From Paenibacillus kobensis NBRC 15729 (GTDB lineage: Bacteria > Bacillota > Bacilli > Paenibacillales > Paenibacillaceae), in contig NZ_BILZ01000013.1 in assembly GCF_004000825.1 (NCBI RefSeq), positions 45,420 through 109,419 of the forward strand: a stretch of DNA of 64,000 bases, given 5' to 3'. The notes under the pieces are model-generated. The model searched no databases. It was not told the DNA's origin and saw only the letters and a program-made list of their open reading frames with translations. Positions 9,159 to 18,825 of the stretch are shown here, piece after piece. Position 1 is the stretch's first letter; each line of letters opens with the position of its first letter. The translations under genes and the position numbers were made by a program.

Positions 9159-9719
9159 ATGAACATAAATCGAAGCGGCAACCGCTTGGACGGGAGATCC
9201 GGAAGTATCGCGGCAGCCTTGCTGCTGGCACTAATGCTTGCCGTCATTGCCGGCTGCGGCAGCCCGGACGACAGCCGCACCAGCTCAGCGGCTAGCGCCT
9301 CTGCAGATACGACCGCAGCCGCAGACAAAGAAACGGTTACGGCATCGCTTGCCAGCGAACCGCTGCGCAACCCGTATGAGGCCGCAGGTATTACCGATCC
9401 GACAGCCTTCAACCAAATGTTCGCGAAAGTACAGACCGCTATCGCCGCTGACGACCGGAAAGCGGTAGCTGCGCTAGCCCTGTATCCGATCCGGGTCAAC
9501 TACTCGGAGGAGAAGTCCGAACAGGTCAACAACGCAGAGCAATTCATCGCCAAGTACGAGCAAATTATTACGCCGCCCGTGAAAGAGGCTCTCCGCCAGC
9601 AGAAGCCCGGCGAGCTGTTCGTCAACGCGAAGGGCGTAATGGCCGGAGCCGGCCAAATGTGGTTCGGTGCAACCGCATCGACTCCTCAGCGGTACGGGAT
9701 TATCGCGGTCAATCCATAA
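9159..9719 (+). CDS. Lipoprotein of unknown function
   Basis: The ATG at 9159 is preferred because GGAAGGG lies at 9143-9149; an upstream in-frame ATG at 9135 overlaps that site. The protein (186 residues) has a signal peptide ending in lipobox VIAGC-GS, then a Ser/Ala/Thr-rich linker, then a mature domain of about 120 residues with N-P-Y-E-A-A-G-I and V-N-A-K-G-V-M-A-G-A-G-Q-M-W-F-G. It resembles generic extracytoplasmic lipoproteins with an NTF2- or YcgL-like look, but I cannot name a family. It is divergent from the ger operon and ends in a strong terminator. Confidence 0.7.
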   Translation: MNINRSGNRLDGRSGSIAAALLLALMLAVIAGCGSPDDSRTSSAASASADTTAAADKETVTASLASEPLRNPYEAAGITDPTAFNQMFAKVQTAIAADDRKAVAALALYPIRVNYSEEKSEQVNNAEQFIAKYEQIITPPVKEALRQQKPGELFVNAKGVMAGAGQMWFGATASTPQRYGIIAVNP

Positions 9720-9766
9720 ACAAACAAGGACGCTGCAGGTCCAATCTGCGGCGTCCTTGTTTGTTT
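9718..9766. terminator. Strong bidirectional terminator between lipoprotein and MATE genes
   Basis: Perfect 16-bp arms, AAACAAACAAGGACGC (9718-9733) and GCGTCCTTGTTTGTTT (9751-9766). Because the ends are A/T runs, the stem works as an intrinsic terminator in both directions, serving the convergent lipoprotein and MATE genes. Confidence 0.9.
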
Positions 9767-9781
9767 ATTTTTGTAGGTTAA

Positions 9782-11182
9782 CTAAGCGCTTGCGCCTGCC
9801 GGCTGCCCTTCTGCCGCCGTGCCATTCTTCACGAGAGCGTAATTCTCCCACTTACGCGACCGCCAGCGGAACCACATAATGAAGGTACGCATCCACTCGT
9901 CAGCCGCAACCGCCAGCCAAATACCCGGCAAGCCCATATCGAGCTGGAACACGAGCAAGTAACCGAGCGGCAGGCTCATGCCCACCATCGTCACCGTGCC
10001 GATCCAGAACGGATACTTGGCGTCGCCGGACGCGCGAAGCGAATTAACGAGCACGAGATTGCACATCCGCCCGGTCTCGAGCACAATCGTATACAGCATC
10101 AAATGGGCTCCAAGCTCCAATATATCGTCGTCATTCGTGAATAAGCCCATAAGCGGGTACCGGAAAGCAACAGCCAGAGCAATGCCGATCAGCGTAATGA
10201 CGACAACGGAACGGATGCTGCGCCATACGCGGTTATAGGCCTCGTCCTGCCGGTTCGCTCCGATTAATCGGCCGACGATGATGGACGTGCCGATACCGCA
10301 GGAGTAGCCGAACAGGTAGATGAACCACGAAATATTTTGCACATATTGCCTTGCCGCTAATGCATGGTCGCCCAGGAACGTCGCATAGTACAGGAACACC
10401 ATCTGGCACCCTTGGTACATAACCGATTCCATCGCGGCGGGCACGCCGATTTTTAATATTTTGCCGATATACTCCTTCGACAGCGTCAGATAGTATTGGA
10501 ACATGATCCGCACTTTCATAATTCGGTACATGAGCCAGAAGAAGACGACGACCGCGAGCGCCCGGCTGATGACCGATGAAATGGCTGCTCCTTCGACGCC
10601 CATCTCCGGTGCGCCGAATTTACCGAAGATCAGCATATAGTTTCCGATAATATGAACGATGTTCATGCCGAGCGATACGAACATCGCTTCCTTCGTAAAT
10701 CCGTGCACGCGAACGATTGCAGCAACCGCATTAATGACCGCTTGCAAGAACAGCGAGCTGCCGACGATCGCTATGTAGCTGACCGCGTAATCGAGCGTCT
10801 CCCCGTGAAGATTCATTCCTCTCATTAACGGCTCGTTCAGCAGGAAGAAGAATGCGCTGATGACGATGCCTACGCCCAAGCTGAGCGTGACGGACAGAGC
10901 GGAGATCCGGGCTGCGCCTTCGTAGCTCTTCGCTCCGATGTACTGCGCGACGACGATTGAAGCGCCGTTGCCGATAACCTCAAGAATGAGCATCGCGATC
11001 ATGATGTATTGATTGGCCGTGCCGACACCCGATACAGCGTTGTCCGACAAGGCGCTGAGCATGAGCGTATCGGCAATCCCCATGAGCATAAATAATAGGA
11101 TTTCCAGAAAAATAGGCCACGTCAGATGAAATAAGCTCATCTCCCGCGACGAATCACGGCTTGCTGCCGTTGCGTTCGACAT
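9782..11182 (-). CDS. MATE-family multidrug/Na+ antiporter
   Basis: Twelve hydrophobic segments arranged as two six-helix halves, in about 466 residues. Family features include W-P-I-F-L-E-I-L-L-F-M-L-M-G (helix 1), G-N-G-A-S-I-V-V-A-Q-Y-I-G-A (helix 2/3 loop) and G-V-P-A-A-M-E-S-V-M-Y at the start of the second half. The ATG at 11182 has AGGAG about 10 bases upstream; the frame continues further upstream without a ribosome site, so the longer version is rejected. The family exports cationic drugs or metabolites. It is divergent from the lipoyl gene. Confidence 0.9.
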   Translation of the reverse strand: MSNATAASRDSSREMSLFHLTWPIFLEILLFMLMGIADTLMLSALSDNAVSGVGTANQYIMIAMLILEVIGNGASIVVAQYIGAKSYEGAARISALSVTLSLGVGIVISAFFFLLNEPLMRGMNLHGETLDYAVSYIAIVGSSLFLQAVINAVAAIVRVHGFTKEAMFVSLGMNIVHIIGNYMLIFGKFGAPEMGVEGAAISSVISRALAVVVFFWLMYRIMKVRIMFQYYLTLSKEYIGKILKIGVPAAMESVMYQGCQMVFLYYATFLGDHALAARQYVQNISWFIYLFGYSCGIGTSIIVGRLIGANRQDEAYNRVWRSIRSVVVITLIGIALAVAFRYPLMGLFTNDDDILELGAHLMLYTIVLETGRMCNLVLVNSLRASGDAKYPFWIGTVTMVGMSLPLGYLLVFQLDMGLPGIWLAVAADEWMRTFIMWFRWRSRKWENYALVKNGTAAEGQPAGASA

Positions 11183-11316
11183 GATGTATGGTCTCCTATC
11201 CGTTACTCTCTCTATTTGATTCTTCGGTATCGTATCACAGCCCCGTACGGAATGCATTATCGCTGCAACCGAATTTACGATAAAATAATAGGAAATAAAC
11301 GAGAGGGGTGCGCCTA

Positions 11317-12186
11317 TTGGAAACATCGAGCAGCGAGTATACGACAATCCCGCCGGACGAATACGCAGGCATGCTCATTCTCGACCGGATGAACGACCAT
11401 TTGCGCGGGGCTAATGATCCGCTGCACGCTTTCGCACTGGACGAGCTGCTGTGCAGACGGACAGGCGAAGGCGGCCCTCCGGTCTGCCATATATGGCGGC
11501 ATTCAGGCGCCTTCATCCTTGGTCAGCGCGATGCAAGACTGCCGCATGCGGCAGAGGCGTTACTTGCGCTGGAAGCGCAGCATTACAAGACGGCGGTGCG
11601 CAGCTCAGGCGGCGCAGCCGTTCCGCTTGACGACGGCGTCGTCAACGTCTCGCTTATTCTGCCGATGGCAAGCAGCGGCGCGGGAGCTCGGTTCAACCGG
11701 GACTTCGAACGAATGTACGAATTAATCGCTGAAGCGCTGGCCCCGGCCGGTGCCCGCGTAGACAAGGGAGAGGTCGAAGGCGCATATTGTCCCGGCGACT
11801 ACGATCTCAGTATTGCCGGCCGCAAGTTTTGCGGCATCGCGCAGCGGCGGCAGGCTAAGGCGTTCATTATTCAAGCATTCATCGTCGCCGAAGGCTCTGG
11901 AAGCATGCGCGCGGCAGCCATCCGCGCTTTCTATGATCAAGCGGCGGCCGGCGCCGAACCAAGCACCGCCTATCCGCGCGTTGTGCCCGGAAGCACCGCC
12001 TCGCTTGAAGAACTGACCGCCATCGGACCCGGCGCAGCGGCGGCATTCGCCGAACGCATCAAGACGGTCGTTCGTTCGCGGCAGCAGCCGGATGCGCTCG
12101 CCGCTTCAGCCGCCCGCTTGCAGCTCCCGCAGCAGGACGAGCTGCAAGCGATGATCGAATCGCTGCGCAGCCGGTACTTGCGTTAG
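11317..12186 (+). CDS. lipL: Lipoate/octanoate protein ligase family, LipL-like amidotransferase
   Basis: The BPL/LplA-fold protein has R-S-S-G-G-A-A-V (lipoyl-binding loop), G-V-V-N-V-S-L-I and Y-C-P-G-D-Y-D-L-S-I with a cysteine expected to form the acyl thioester, followed by G-R-K-F-C-G-I-A-Q-R-R. These features fit LipL, which moves octanoyl from GcvH to E2 subunits in Bacillus, rather than LipM. TTG at 11317 is chosen because GAGAGGGG (11301-11308) is 8 bases ahead; the GTG at 11308 falls inside that site. The enzyme acts in the cytoplasm. LipM-type activity is the main alternative. Confidence 0.75.
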   Translation: METSSSEYTTIPPDEYAGMLILDRMNDHLRGANDPLHAFALDELLCRRTGEGGPPVCHIWRHSGAFILGQRDARLPHAAEALLALEAQHYKTAVRSSGGAAVPLDDGVVNVSLILPMASSGAGARFNRDFERMYELIAEALAPAGARVDKGEVEGAYCPGDYDLSIAGRKFCGIAQRRQAKAFIIQAFIVAEGSGSMRAAAIRAFYDQAAAGAEPSTAYPRVVPGSTASLEELTAIGPGAAAAFAERIKTVVRSRQQPDALAASAARLQLPQQDELQAMIESLRSRYLR

Positions 12187-12254
12187 AGCAGCCAGCCTCT
12201 AGCTAACGCTACCAAGCGCGGCAGAAACAGCAATATCCTCCATCGCCCTCAAAA

Positions 12255-12283
12255 GGAGGATTATGTCGAAGAATGTCGAATAG
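12255..12283 (+). promoter_or_regulatory. Sigma-H-type promoter overlapping two tandem Spo0A (0A) boxes
   Basis: GGAGGATTA (12255-12263) fits the sigma-H -35 pattern RnAGGAWWW fully; after an 11-base spacer, GTCGAATAG (12275-12283) fits the -10 RnnGAATWW at all but the last base. Two copies of the Spo0A box TGTCGAA lie at 12264-12270 and 12274-12280, 10 bp apart, the spacing known from the abrB promoter. The site is about 100 bp ahead of the kinase start. The AAAAGGAGG looks like a ribosome site, but the frame behind it stops after six codons. Confidence 0.7.
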
Positions 12284-12386
12284 ACATTTATTCGATTTGT
12301 ACGTGATTCATGTCTTCGCTGGACCGTTATCCGCATCCGACATGCTCATGCATATACGCACGAATACAGATTGGAGGGCATCTGTC

Positions 12387-14702
12387 ATGTCGATTAAGGC
12401 AAAGCTGTCGCTAGCGATATCCGCCGTTGTAGCCGTCATTTTGACATTGAATGTCGTCATCTATTATGCCGCTGCCAATAATCATTTGCAGAAGACAGCC
12501 GAACAGAACCTGCTCCATATCGCCAACCAGATCCGTGTCTCGGTCGAATCATCCGAAGCGGCGCAGAGCCGGATCGAACAATCGCTCGCCGAGAAGCTTC
12601 GCGCGGCTGCAATAGCGGCCAAGAGCCAACTCGACCCCGACATTGCGAATATAAGCAGCGAACAGCTCGTGAAGCTAAGCCGAGAGCTGGACGTGAACGA
12701 TATTTCGTTGTGGCGCCAGACGGACGACGACATCGTCATTGTGAAATCATCCAATCCGGAAGAGCTCGGCTTGAGCTCGAAATCAATGGATTACTTTTAT
12801 GATGCTTTCCGGCAGTTGTTCGCCAATCGCAATACGACCGTACAAGAGGGACAGAGACTCGATCATTTCTGGTCGGGACCGATCAATTTCGCCAAATCGA
12901 ACCCTTCTCACATCAACAAGTGGGGCTACTATTACGACGGAACGACGAATTATATGATCAACCCTTTCATTGATGCCAAGTCGCTGATCAGCTTCGACGA
13001 GCAGAACGGTACGGAAGCGGTCATTCGCCAGTTAAGGGCTGACTACCCTGAGCTTCTCGATATTACCGGCTTCGATCCCCGCTTCTTCGGGAAAGATCCG
13101 ATTCTGAAGTTCAAGCAGGGCGAGCTCGTTCACAATCTCGACGTCCGGGCGATCATATTCGGGCAGTATACGCTGAAAGATGGAGCCGATGTCTCCCTGG
13201 TTGGACAGGCACTAGATTCTGGACAACCGGTCACAATGAAGACGACGGTAGAGGGCAAACACGTGCTCAAAGTGTTATACCCGGTCCAAGACGAACATCC
13301 CTACATTATCGGCGTTCAATTCGACATGGCCGTCATTGCTCATTCGCTCATCCGGCAAGTGTTCTTGCTCGCTGCCATTTCGCTTGGATTGCTGCTGCTG
13401 ACGCTTGCGTTCAGCTACCGGCTGGCCGGCGCCCTCATGCGGCCGATGCAGCTCATCCTCCGCAAAGTGAACAATATGGCGAAGGGCGACTTCTCGACTC
13501 CTATCCCGCAGCACAGCAAGGACGAGCTCGGGCAGCTCGCCGCTGACGTCAACAACTTGGGGGCCAGCCTCATCCGGCATACCAGCGAGTTGGAGTCCGC
13601 GATGGAGGAGCTTCGATCGACCAAAGGGTATTTGGAATCGTTCATCGATCATACGTCCGACGCCATTCATGTCATCGATATGGACCGCAACGTCGTCCAG
13701 GGCAACCATGCATTCGAAAATATGTACGGCTGGTCCGTTCAAGAAGCGGCCGGGAAACCGCTCAACAATGTCCCCGCCGAGCGGATCCAAGAGAAGCAAT
13801 TGTTTCTCGACGTCATCTCGCAAGGGGAGCCGATTTCGAACTTCGAGACGGAACGGTATACGAAAAGCGGTCAACTGATCGATGTCAGCATTACCGCTTC
13901 GCCGATTCACGACCAAGACGGCCGGATTATCGCCATCGCCTGCATCTCCCGCGATATTACGAGCCGCAAGAAGACGGAAGAACGACTTCTCCGTTCGGAG
14001 AAGCTGTCCGTCGTCGGCCAGCTGGCGGCAGGCGTTGCGCACGAAATCCGCAATCCTCTCACGACCCTTCGCGGCTTCATTCAGCTCGGCAGCAGCCGGG
14101 GCACGATCAATCCGGATCATATCAGCATCATGCTCGCCGAGCTCGACCGGATCAATATGATCGTCAGCGAATTTCTTATTCTGTCGAAGCCGCAGAAGAT
14201 CCGGTACGTTCATGCCGATGTCAATCAAGTGATGAGGGATACGCTCGTGCTGCTGGAGTCAGAGGCAGCGGCGGGCGGCATCACGTTCGACGTAACCCTT
14301 GAGCCAGCCTTAGCGAACCTGTATTGCGAGCCGAACCAGCTCCGGCAGGTGTTCCTGAACCTCATTAAGAACGGCATCCAAGCCTCGCCAGGTGGCGTCA
14401 GTCTAAGCATCCGCATCAGCAACGGTCCGGATTCGGTCACCAGCACAACCGGCGCTATCCGCATCGAGATCGCGGACCAAGGCTGCGGCATTCCGCCCGC
14501 CGATCTTGCCCGTCTCGGAGAGCCTTTCTTCACCCGCAAGGCGGACGGCCACGGTCTTGGCTTAATGGTCTGTCAGCAGATCATCGCCCAGCACCAAGGC
14601 ACGCTCCAATTCCAGAGCGCAGTCGGCCAAGGCACGCGCGCGGTAATCGTACTGCCGAACCGGAAGCGCGATAATGGCGACAACTTAAGCAAAGCCGTAT
14701 AA
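12387..14702 (+). CDS. Membrane-bound sensor histidine kinase with HAMP and PAS domains
   Basis: ATG at 12387 is chosen for GGAGGG at 12373-12378; the frame extends upstream to 12273 but that part has no ribosome site and overlaps the promoter. The 771-residue protein has a first membrane helix (10-28), a large extracytoplasmic sensor region (about 30-320), a second helix (324-345), HAMP (346-400), PAS (about 412-526) and HisKA with His552 in GVAHEIRNP. A HATPase_c domain follows with DQGCGIP, EPFFTRK and GHGLGL. This layout resembles KinD-type kinases of the Spo0A phosphorelay. The sigma-H/0A-box promoter ahead of it supports a sporulation role. Confidence 0.88.
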   Translation: MSIKAKLSLAISAVVAVILTLNVVIYYAAANNHLQKTAEQNLLHIANQIRVSVESSEAAQSRIEQSLAEKLRAAAIAAKSQLDPDIANISSEQLVKLSRELDVNDISLWRQTDDDIVIVKSSNPEELGLSSKSMDYFYDAFRQLFANRNTTVQEGQRLDHFWSGPINFAKSNPSHINKWGYYYDGTTNYMINPFIDAKSLISFDEQNGTEAVIRQLRADYPELLDITGFDPRFFGKDPILKFKQGELVHNLDVRAIIFGQYTLKDGADVSLVGQALDSGQPVTMKTTVEGKHVLKVLYPVQDEHPYIIGVQFDMAVIAHSLIRQVFLLAAISLGLLLLTLAFSYRLAGALMRPMQLILRKVNNMAKGDFSTPIPQHSKDELGQLAADVNNLGASLIRHTSELESAMEELRSTKGYLESFIDHTSDAIHVIDMDRNVVQGNHAFENMYGWSVQEAAGKPLNNVPAERIQEKQLFLDVISQGEPISNFETERYTKSGQLIDVSITASPIHDQDGRIIAIACISRDITSRKKTEERLLRSEKLSVVGQLAAGVAHEIRNPLTTLRGFIQLGSSRGTINPDHISIMLAELDRINMIVSEFLILSKPQKIRYVHADVNQVMRDTLVLLESEAAAGGITFDVTLEPALANLYCEPNQLRQVFLNLIKNGIQASPGGVSLSIRISNGPDSVTSTTGAIRIEIADQGCGIPPADLARLGEPFFTRKADGHGLGLMVCQQIIAQHQGTLQFQSAVGQGTRAVIVLPNRKRDNGDNLSKAV

Positions 14703-14707
14703 ACTAC

Positions 14708-14750
14708 AGCAAAGCCCGGTCCTCTCCCTCTGAGAAGACCGGGCTTTGCT
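14708..14750. terminator. Hairpin between the convergent kinase and bmrD genes
   Basis: Perfect 14-bp arms AGCAAAGCCCGGTC (14708-14721) and GACCGGGCTTTGCT (14737-14750) with a 15-base loop lie between two convergent stop codons. Neither flank has a full T run, so efficiency is unclear, but the position favours a shared terminator. Confidence 0.6.
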
Positions 14751-14761
14751 GTGTGCATTCA

Positions 14762-16885
14762 TCAGCCGATTCGAACAGCCGATTCTGCTGCTCCAGCGCC
14801 TTGCTGAAGCTGGTACATATCGTAGTACTTCCCGCCTTGCGCCATCAGCTCGTCGTGGTTGCCGCGCTCGACGATACGGCCGCGGTCGAGGACGAGAATT
14901 TGATCTGCTTGGCGAATCGTCGACAGCCGGTGCGCGATGACGAACGTCGTGCGCCCCTTCTTCAGCACATCGAGCGCAGCTTGAATGATCGCCTCCGTTT
15001 CCGTATCGATGCTCGCCGTCGCCTCGTCGAGAATGAGGATCGCTGGATCGTAAGCAAGCGCCCGGGCGAAGGAGATCAGCTGGCGTTGGCCGGCGGACAG
15101 CGTCGCGCCTTTCTCTACGACCGGCTCATCAATGCCGCCAGGCAGCTGCATGAACATGTCGTAGGCGCCGACGTCGCGCAGCGCCTGTTCGATCCGCTCC
15201 CGGCTGATCGACGGATTGCCGAGGCTGACGTTCGAAGCGATCGTGCCTGTGAACAGGAACGGATCCTGCAGCACGATGCCCATATGCTGGCGGAGCAGCT
15301 GCTTCGGCACATCGCGTACATCCACGCCGTCGACTTTAATATTGCCCTTGCTGCGCTCGACGTCATAGAACCGGAACAACAGGTTCAGGATCGAGCTTTT
15401 GCCGGAGCCGGTATGCCCGACGAGCGCAACCGTCTCGCCCTGACGTGCGTGGAACGAAATGTTGCGCAGCACGTATTCCTCTTCCTTGTAGGCGAACGAT
15501 ACGTTATCGAACGTCACATCGCCTTTCGTACGCGGCTGCGTGCCGGTGACGACATCCGTCCCCTCTTCGTCCAGCAGTGCGAATACCCGGCCCGCCGATA
15601 CGCGCGCCGTCTCCAGGTTCGACAGCTGGTTCACAATGCCGACGATCGGCTGGAACATCCGGTTCATGTAGTCGAAGAAGGCATACAGCACGCCGACCGT
15701 AATATAAGAACTGAGCGAGCCACCCCAGAATACCCACAGCACCGTCGCGAACAACACGTTGCGGATGACGTTGACCAAGTTATGCGACGTGAGCGCGTTC
15801 AAGCTCAGCAGCTTGTTCGCGTTGTTGAACAAATCCTTGTTCATCTCGTCGAATTCTTCCATCGTCTTGTTCTGGCGGCGGAACGCTTGGATGATCGGCA
15901 TCCCTTGAATCGACTCGTTGATCATGCCGTTAATATCGCTCAGCTTGCTGCGGATCGCTTCGTTAATGCGTCCTGCGAACCGCCGGTACACGATGATCCA
16001 GACAATCAGAATCGGCACGAGCGGAAGCGCGATCAGCGCCAGCCGCGGATCAAGCAGGAATAGGCCGCCGTATATCGCCGTCATATATACAATGCCGGAG
16101 AAGAAGTTCGCAAGCACCGCTACGAACAGCTCCCGCACCGCCTCTGTATCGTTCGTAATACGGGAGACGACCTTGCCCGCCGGCAAGTTGTCGAAGTAAT
16201 ACACCGGCAGCCGCTGAATATGGGCGAATACGTCCTCCCGCATCTTCTGCACGATCCGGTTGGCGGCCGTCAGCAACAGCAGCCGCTGGCCGTACGTGAA
16301 ACCTGCCGCTACGACGAGCAGTCCGAAATAAGCGCCCGCCATCTTCAGCACCCTTGGCAGTTCCGGCTTGTAGAACCGGTACAGCTCGCTCTTCGTCAGC
16401 TTCGCCGCCGGATAGCTCGCCTCTTCGCCAGTGCCGGACGCAATCGTCAGCTGTCCGTTCTCCACACGCCGAGTGCCCTCGGTCTGCTGCACGTCACCTG
16501 CGATAAAATAATAGTCCTTGCCCGATTGAAGCACACGGACCGTCGCTCCGCCCCGCTCGGCATCCGTCAACCGGTCTTCGCGCTTATAGCTCTTGCCGCC
16601 ATAGACAGCTGCGCCGCTCGTGCCGGCCGGCACCTCCTGCCACCGCTTCTCGATGCTCAGTATGTTCTGGTCGATCATCCGCTGCGCGACAAGCGGACCG
16701 ATCAGCTCTGCGCAGACGGCTAATGCAAGCAGGATGAGCGCCATAATGATGGGACGCTTATACAGCATCGCATAACGGAACAGCCTCTTCGCGGTCTGCG
16801 GCTTAGGTCCGCTGCGCCCCGGCTGCTCCAAGTTCGTCAATGTTGAAGTCAAAGTAAACACCTTCGTTTCCGTATCCTTAGTCAA
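14762..16885 (-). CDS. bmrD: Heterodimeric ABC multidrug exporter, BmrD/YheH-like subunit
   Basis: A fused membrane and nucleotide-binding half-transporter of about 707 residues. A roughly 120-residue hydrophilic insert separates the first two membrane helices, as in the extracellular domain of BmrD. The ATPase domain has Walker A GHTGSGKSS, signature LSAGQRQ and Walker B ILILDEATAS with the catalytic Glu intact, so this subunit carries the competent site. The product would pair with the BmrC-like protein encoded 57 bp upstream on the same strand. The TTG start at 16885 lacks a convincing ribosome site and may be slightly wrong. Confidence 0.88.
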   Translation of the reverse strand: MTKDTETKVFTLTSTLTNLEQPGRSGPKPQTAKRLFRYAMLYKRPIIMALILLALAVCAELIGPLVAQRMIDQNILSIEKRWQEVPAGTSGAAVYGGKSYKREDRLTDAERGGATVRVLQSGKDYYFIAGDVQQTEGTRRVENGQLTIASGTGEEASYPAAKLTKSELYRFYKPELPRVLKMAGAYFGLLVVAAGFTYGQRLLLLTAANRIVQKMREDVFAHIQRLPVYYFDNLPAGKVVSRITNDTEAVRELFVAVLANFFSGIVYMTAIYGGLFLLDPRLALIALPLVPILIVWIIVYRRFAGRINEAIRSKLSDINGMINESIQGMPIIQAFRRQNKTMEEFDEMNKDLFNNANKLLSLNALTSHNLVNVIRNVLFATVLWVFWGGSLSSYITVGVLYAFFDYMNRMFQPIVGIVNQLSNLETARVSAGRVFALLDEEGTDVVTGTQPRTKGDVTFDNVSFAYKEEEYVLRNISFHARQGETVALVGHTGSGKSSILNLLFRFYDVERSKGNIKVDGVDVRDVPKQLLRQHMGIVLQDPFLFTGTIASNVSLGNPSISRERIEQALRDVGAYDMFMQLPGGIDEPVVEKGATLSAGQRQLISFARALAYDPAILILDEATASIDTETEAIIQAALDVLKKGRTTFVIAHRLSTIRQADQILVLDRGRIVERGNHDELMAQGGKYYDMYQLQQGAGAAESAVRIG

Positions 16886-16942
16886 TCCGAACCGCCCCGC
16901 GGCCCGGAACGTTATTCATCGATTGTGCGAGACTCGCAGCGG

Positions 16943-18688
16943 TTAAGCTTCAGCGAGCGCTTCCAACTGCTGCCGTTCGTATTGTTCCTTATACCATCCG
17001 CCATGCGCGAGCAACTGCTCGTGCGTGCCTTCTTCCGCAATGCGTCCGTCCTCCATCACGATGATCCAGTCCGCATGCTGCACAGCCGACAGACGGTGCG
17101 TCGTAATAAGCGTGGTTTTGCCGGCGCGCTCCGTCCGAATGCCGTCAATAATCTCTGCTTCGGTACGAGCGTCGACTGCCGACAGTGCATCGTCCAGCAT
17201 TAATATCTCCGGATTCGCAATAAGAGCCCGGGCAATGCTGACCCGCTGCTTCTGGCCGCCGGACAACGCCACGCCTTTCTCTCCGACGAGCGTTTCCAGA
17301 CCGTCTGGCAGGAACGCGACATCCTTCGCGAACGAAGCGCGGGCAAGCGCACGCTGCAGATCATCCTCTGTCGCCTCTTCCAATCCGAACAGAATGTTCT
17401 CGCGAATCGTGCGGGAGAACAGAATCGGCTGCTGCGGCACATAGCCGACCCAGCCCAACATTTCATCGACTGCGATCCGTTCCAGCGGCGTATCGGACAC
17501 GGTTATCGCGCCTTGGCCGAGCGGATATTCGCGGAGCAGCTGACGGAGTATCGTCGTCTTGCCGCTGCCGGTTCGGCCGACGATACCAAGCGTCTCGCCC
17601 CGCTTCAGCTTCATCGACATGTCTACAAGATTGTCGACCGCCGAAGACGGATAACGGAACGTCACATTGCGGAACTCAATGGAATCCGGCGTGCTCACCA
17701 TATCGAGCGATTCGCCATCCGCCACGTCCGGCTTGTAAGACAAAGTCTCGGTTACGCGGTCGAGCGACGCATTCCCCCGCTGCATGACGTTGATCAGTTC
17801 GCCGATCGCGAACATCGGCCAGATGAGCATCCCAAGGAAAAAGTTGAACGAGACGAGATCGCCCAGCGTGATCTCACTGTGAAACACTAAGTATGCGCCA
17901 TAGCATAACCCGATTAAGTAACTGAGTCCGATCAAAATTTTGTTCGTCGGTTCGAACATCGCATCGACGCGCGCCACCTCGATATTGCGGCCCAGCACTT
18001 CCTCCGTCTTCGCCTGGAACCGGCTCCGGTCCGCCTCTTCCTGCACATAAGCGCGGACGACGCGAATGCCGGCAACCGACTCCAGCACCTGGTCATTCAG
18101 TTCGCCGAACGCATCCTGCGCTTTCATGAACCGGTCGTGAATGCGGCTTCCGAAATATTTGAGCGCCAGTGCGAGCAGCGGCAGCGGCAGCAGCGCCGCC
18201 AGGGTCAACTTCCAGCTGATCAACACCGCCATCATGAACAAGAGAGTCAGCATCCACACTGTGGAATCGACTAGCGTCAATATACCGAACCCGGCCGTCG
18301 TCGAGACCGCCCCGAGATCGTTCGTTGCGCGCGCCATCAGGTCGCCCGTCCGGTTGCGCTCATAGAACGTCGGCGTCATGCGCAGAAAATGTCTCATCAG
18401 TCTCGTCCGAAGCAGCCGTTCCAGCACGATGGCCCCTCCGAACAGCTTATACATCCATACATAGGTCAAGACATAACAGACCGCCGTCAGTCCGAACCAG
18501 GTCCCGATCACGAGGTAGAACCTTTCGTCACCGATCCCTCCTTGCTGAATGCCGTCAATCGCATAGCCGAGCAGCCTAGGTGGTATAACCTCCAAGAAGC
18601 CGACAAGTGTAAGTAAAATGATGGCTACGGTGTACCGCTTCCGGTACTGCTTGAAAAACCATCCGAGCTTTTGCAATACAGTTAACAT
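16943..18688 (-). CDS. bmrC: Heterodimeric ABC multidrug exporter, BmrC/YheI-like subunit
   Basis: Half-transporter of 581 residues with six membrane helices and an ATPase domain (Walker A GRTGSGKTT, signature LSGGQKQR). Walker B reads ILMLDDALSAVD: the catalytic Glu is replaced by Asp, the degenerate site expected for the BmrC partner of a BmrCD-type heterodimer. ATG at 18688 is chosen because AGGAAAGGAC precedes it and the length matches YheI. Gene order bmrC then bmrD matches Bacillus subtilis. Expression appears controlled by a leader-peptide attenuator at 18826-19031. Confidence 0.88.
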   Translation of the reverse strand: MLTVLQKLGWFFKQYRKRYTVAIILLTLVGFLEVIPPRLLGYAIDGIQQGGIGDERFYLVIGTWFGLTAVCYVLTYVWMYKLFGGAIVLERLLRTRLMRHFLRMTPTFYERNRTGDLMARATNDLGAVSTTAGFGILTLVDSTVWMLTLLFMMAVLISWKLTLAALLPLPLLALALKYFGSRIHDRFMKAQDAFGELNDQVLESVAGIRVVRAYVQEEADRSRFQAKTEEVLGRNIEVARVDAMFEPTNKILIGLSYLIGLCYGAYLVFHSEITLGDLVSFNFFLGMLIWPMFAIGELINVMQRGNASLDRVTETLSYKPDVADGESLDMVSTPDSIEFRNVTFRYPSSAVDNLVDMSMKLKRGETLGIVGRTGSGKTTILRQLLREYPLGQGAITVSDTPLERIAVDEMLGWVGYVPQQPILFSRTIRENILFGLEEATEDDLQRALARASFAKDVAFLPDGLETLVGEKGVALSGGQKQRVSIARALIANPEILMLDDALSAVDARTEAEIIDGIRTERAGKTTLITTHRLSAVQHADWIIVMEDGRIAEEGTHEQLLAHGGWYKEQYERQQLEALAEA

Positions 18689-18825
18689 AGGAATAATTCC
18701 GTCCTTTCCTAGCCTATCCATCCGATCCGTATTATGCCCGAGAAACACACGAAGGCGCGCTGCCCCTAGCGGGCCGCACGCCTTCTCTCCGCCCGTTCAG
18801 AACATATGTTCGAGTTGAGCGGTGC

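Noticed and set aside
12263..12283. Six-codon ORF (ATG to TAG) after AAAAGGAGG
   Set aside because: The AGGAGG is better read as the -35 of a sigma-H promoter, and the peptide MSKNVE is too short; no attenuator hairpin follows.
14753..16063. Long open frame on the plus strand across bmrD
   Set aside because: It is antisense to a well-supported ABC exporter gene, has no ribosome site, and its predicted protein is Arg/His-rich with no domain.
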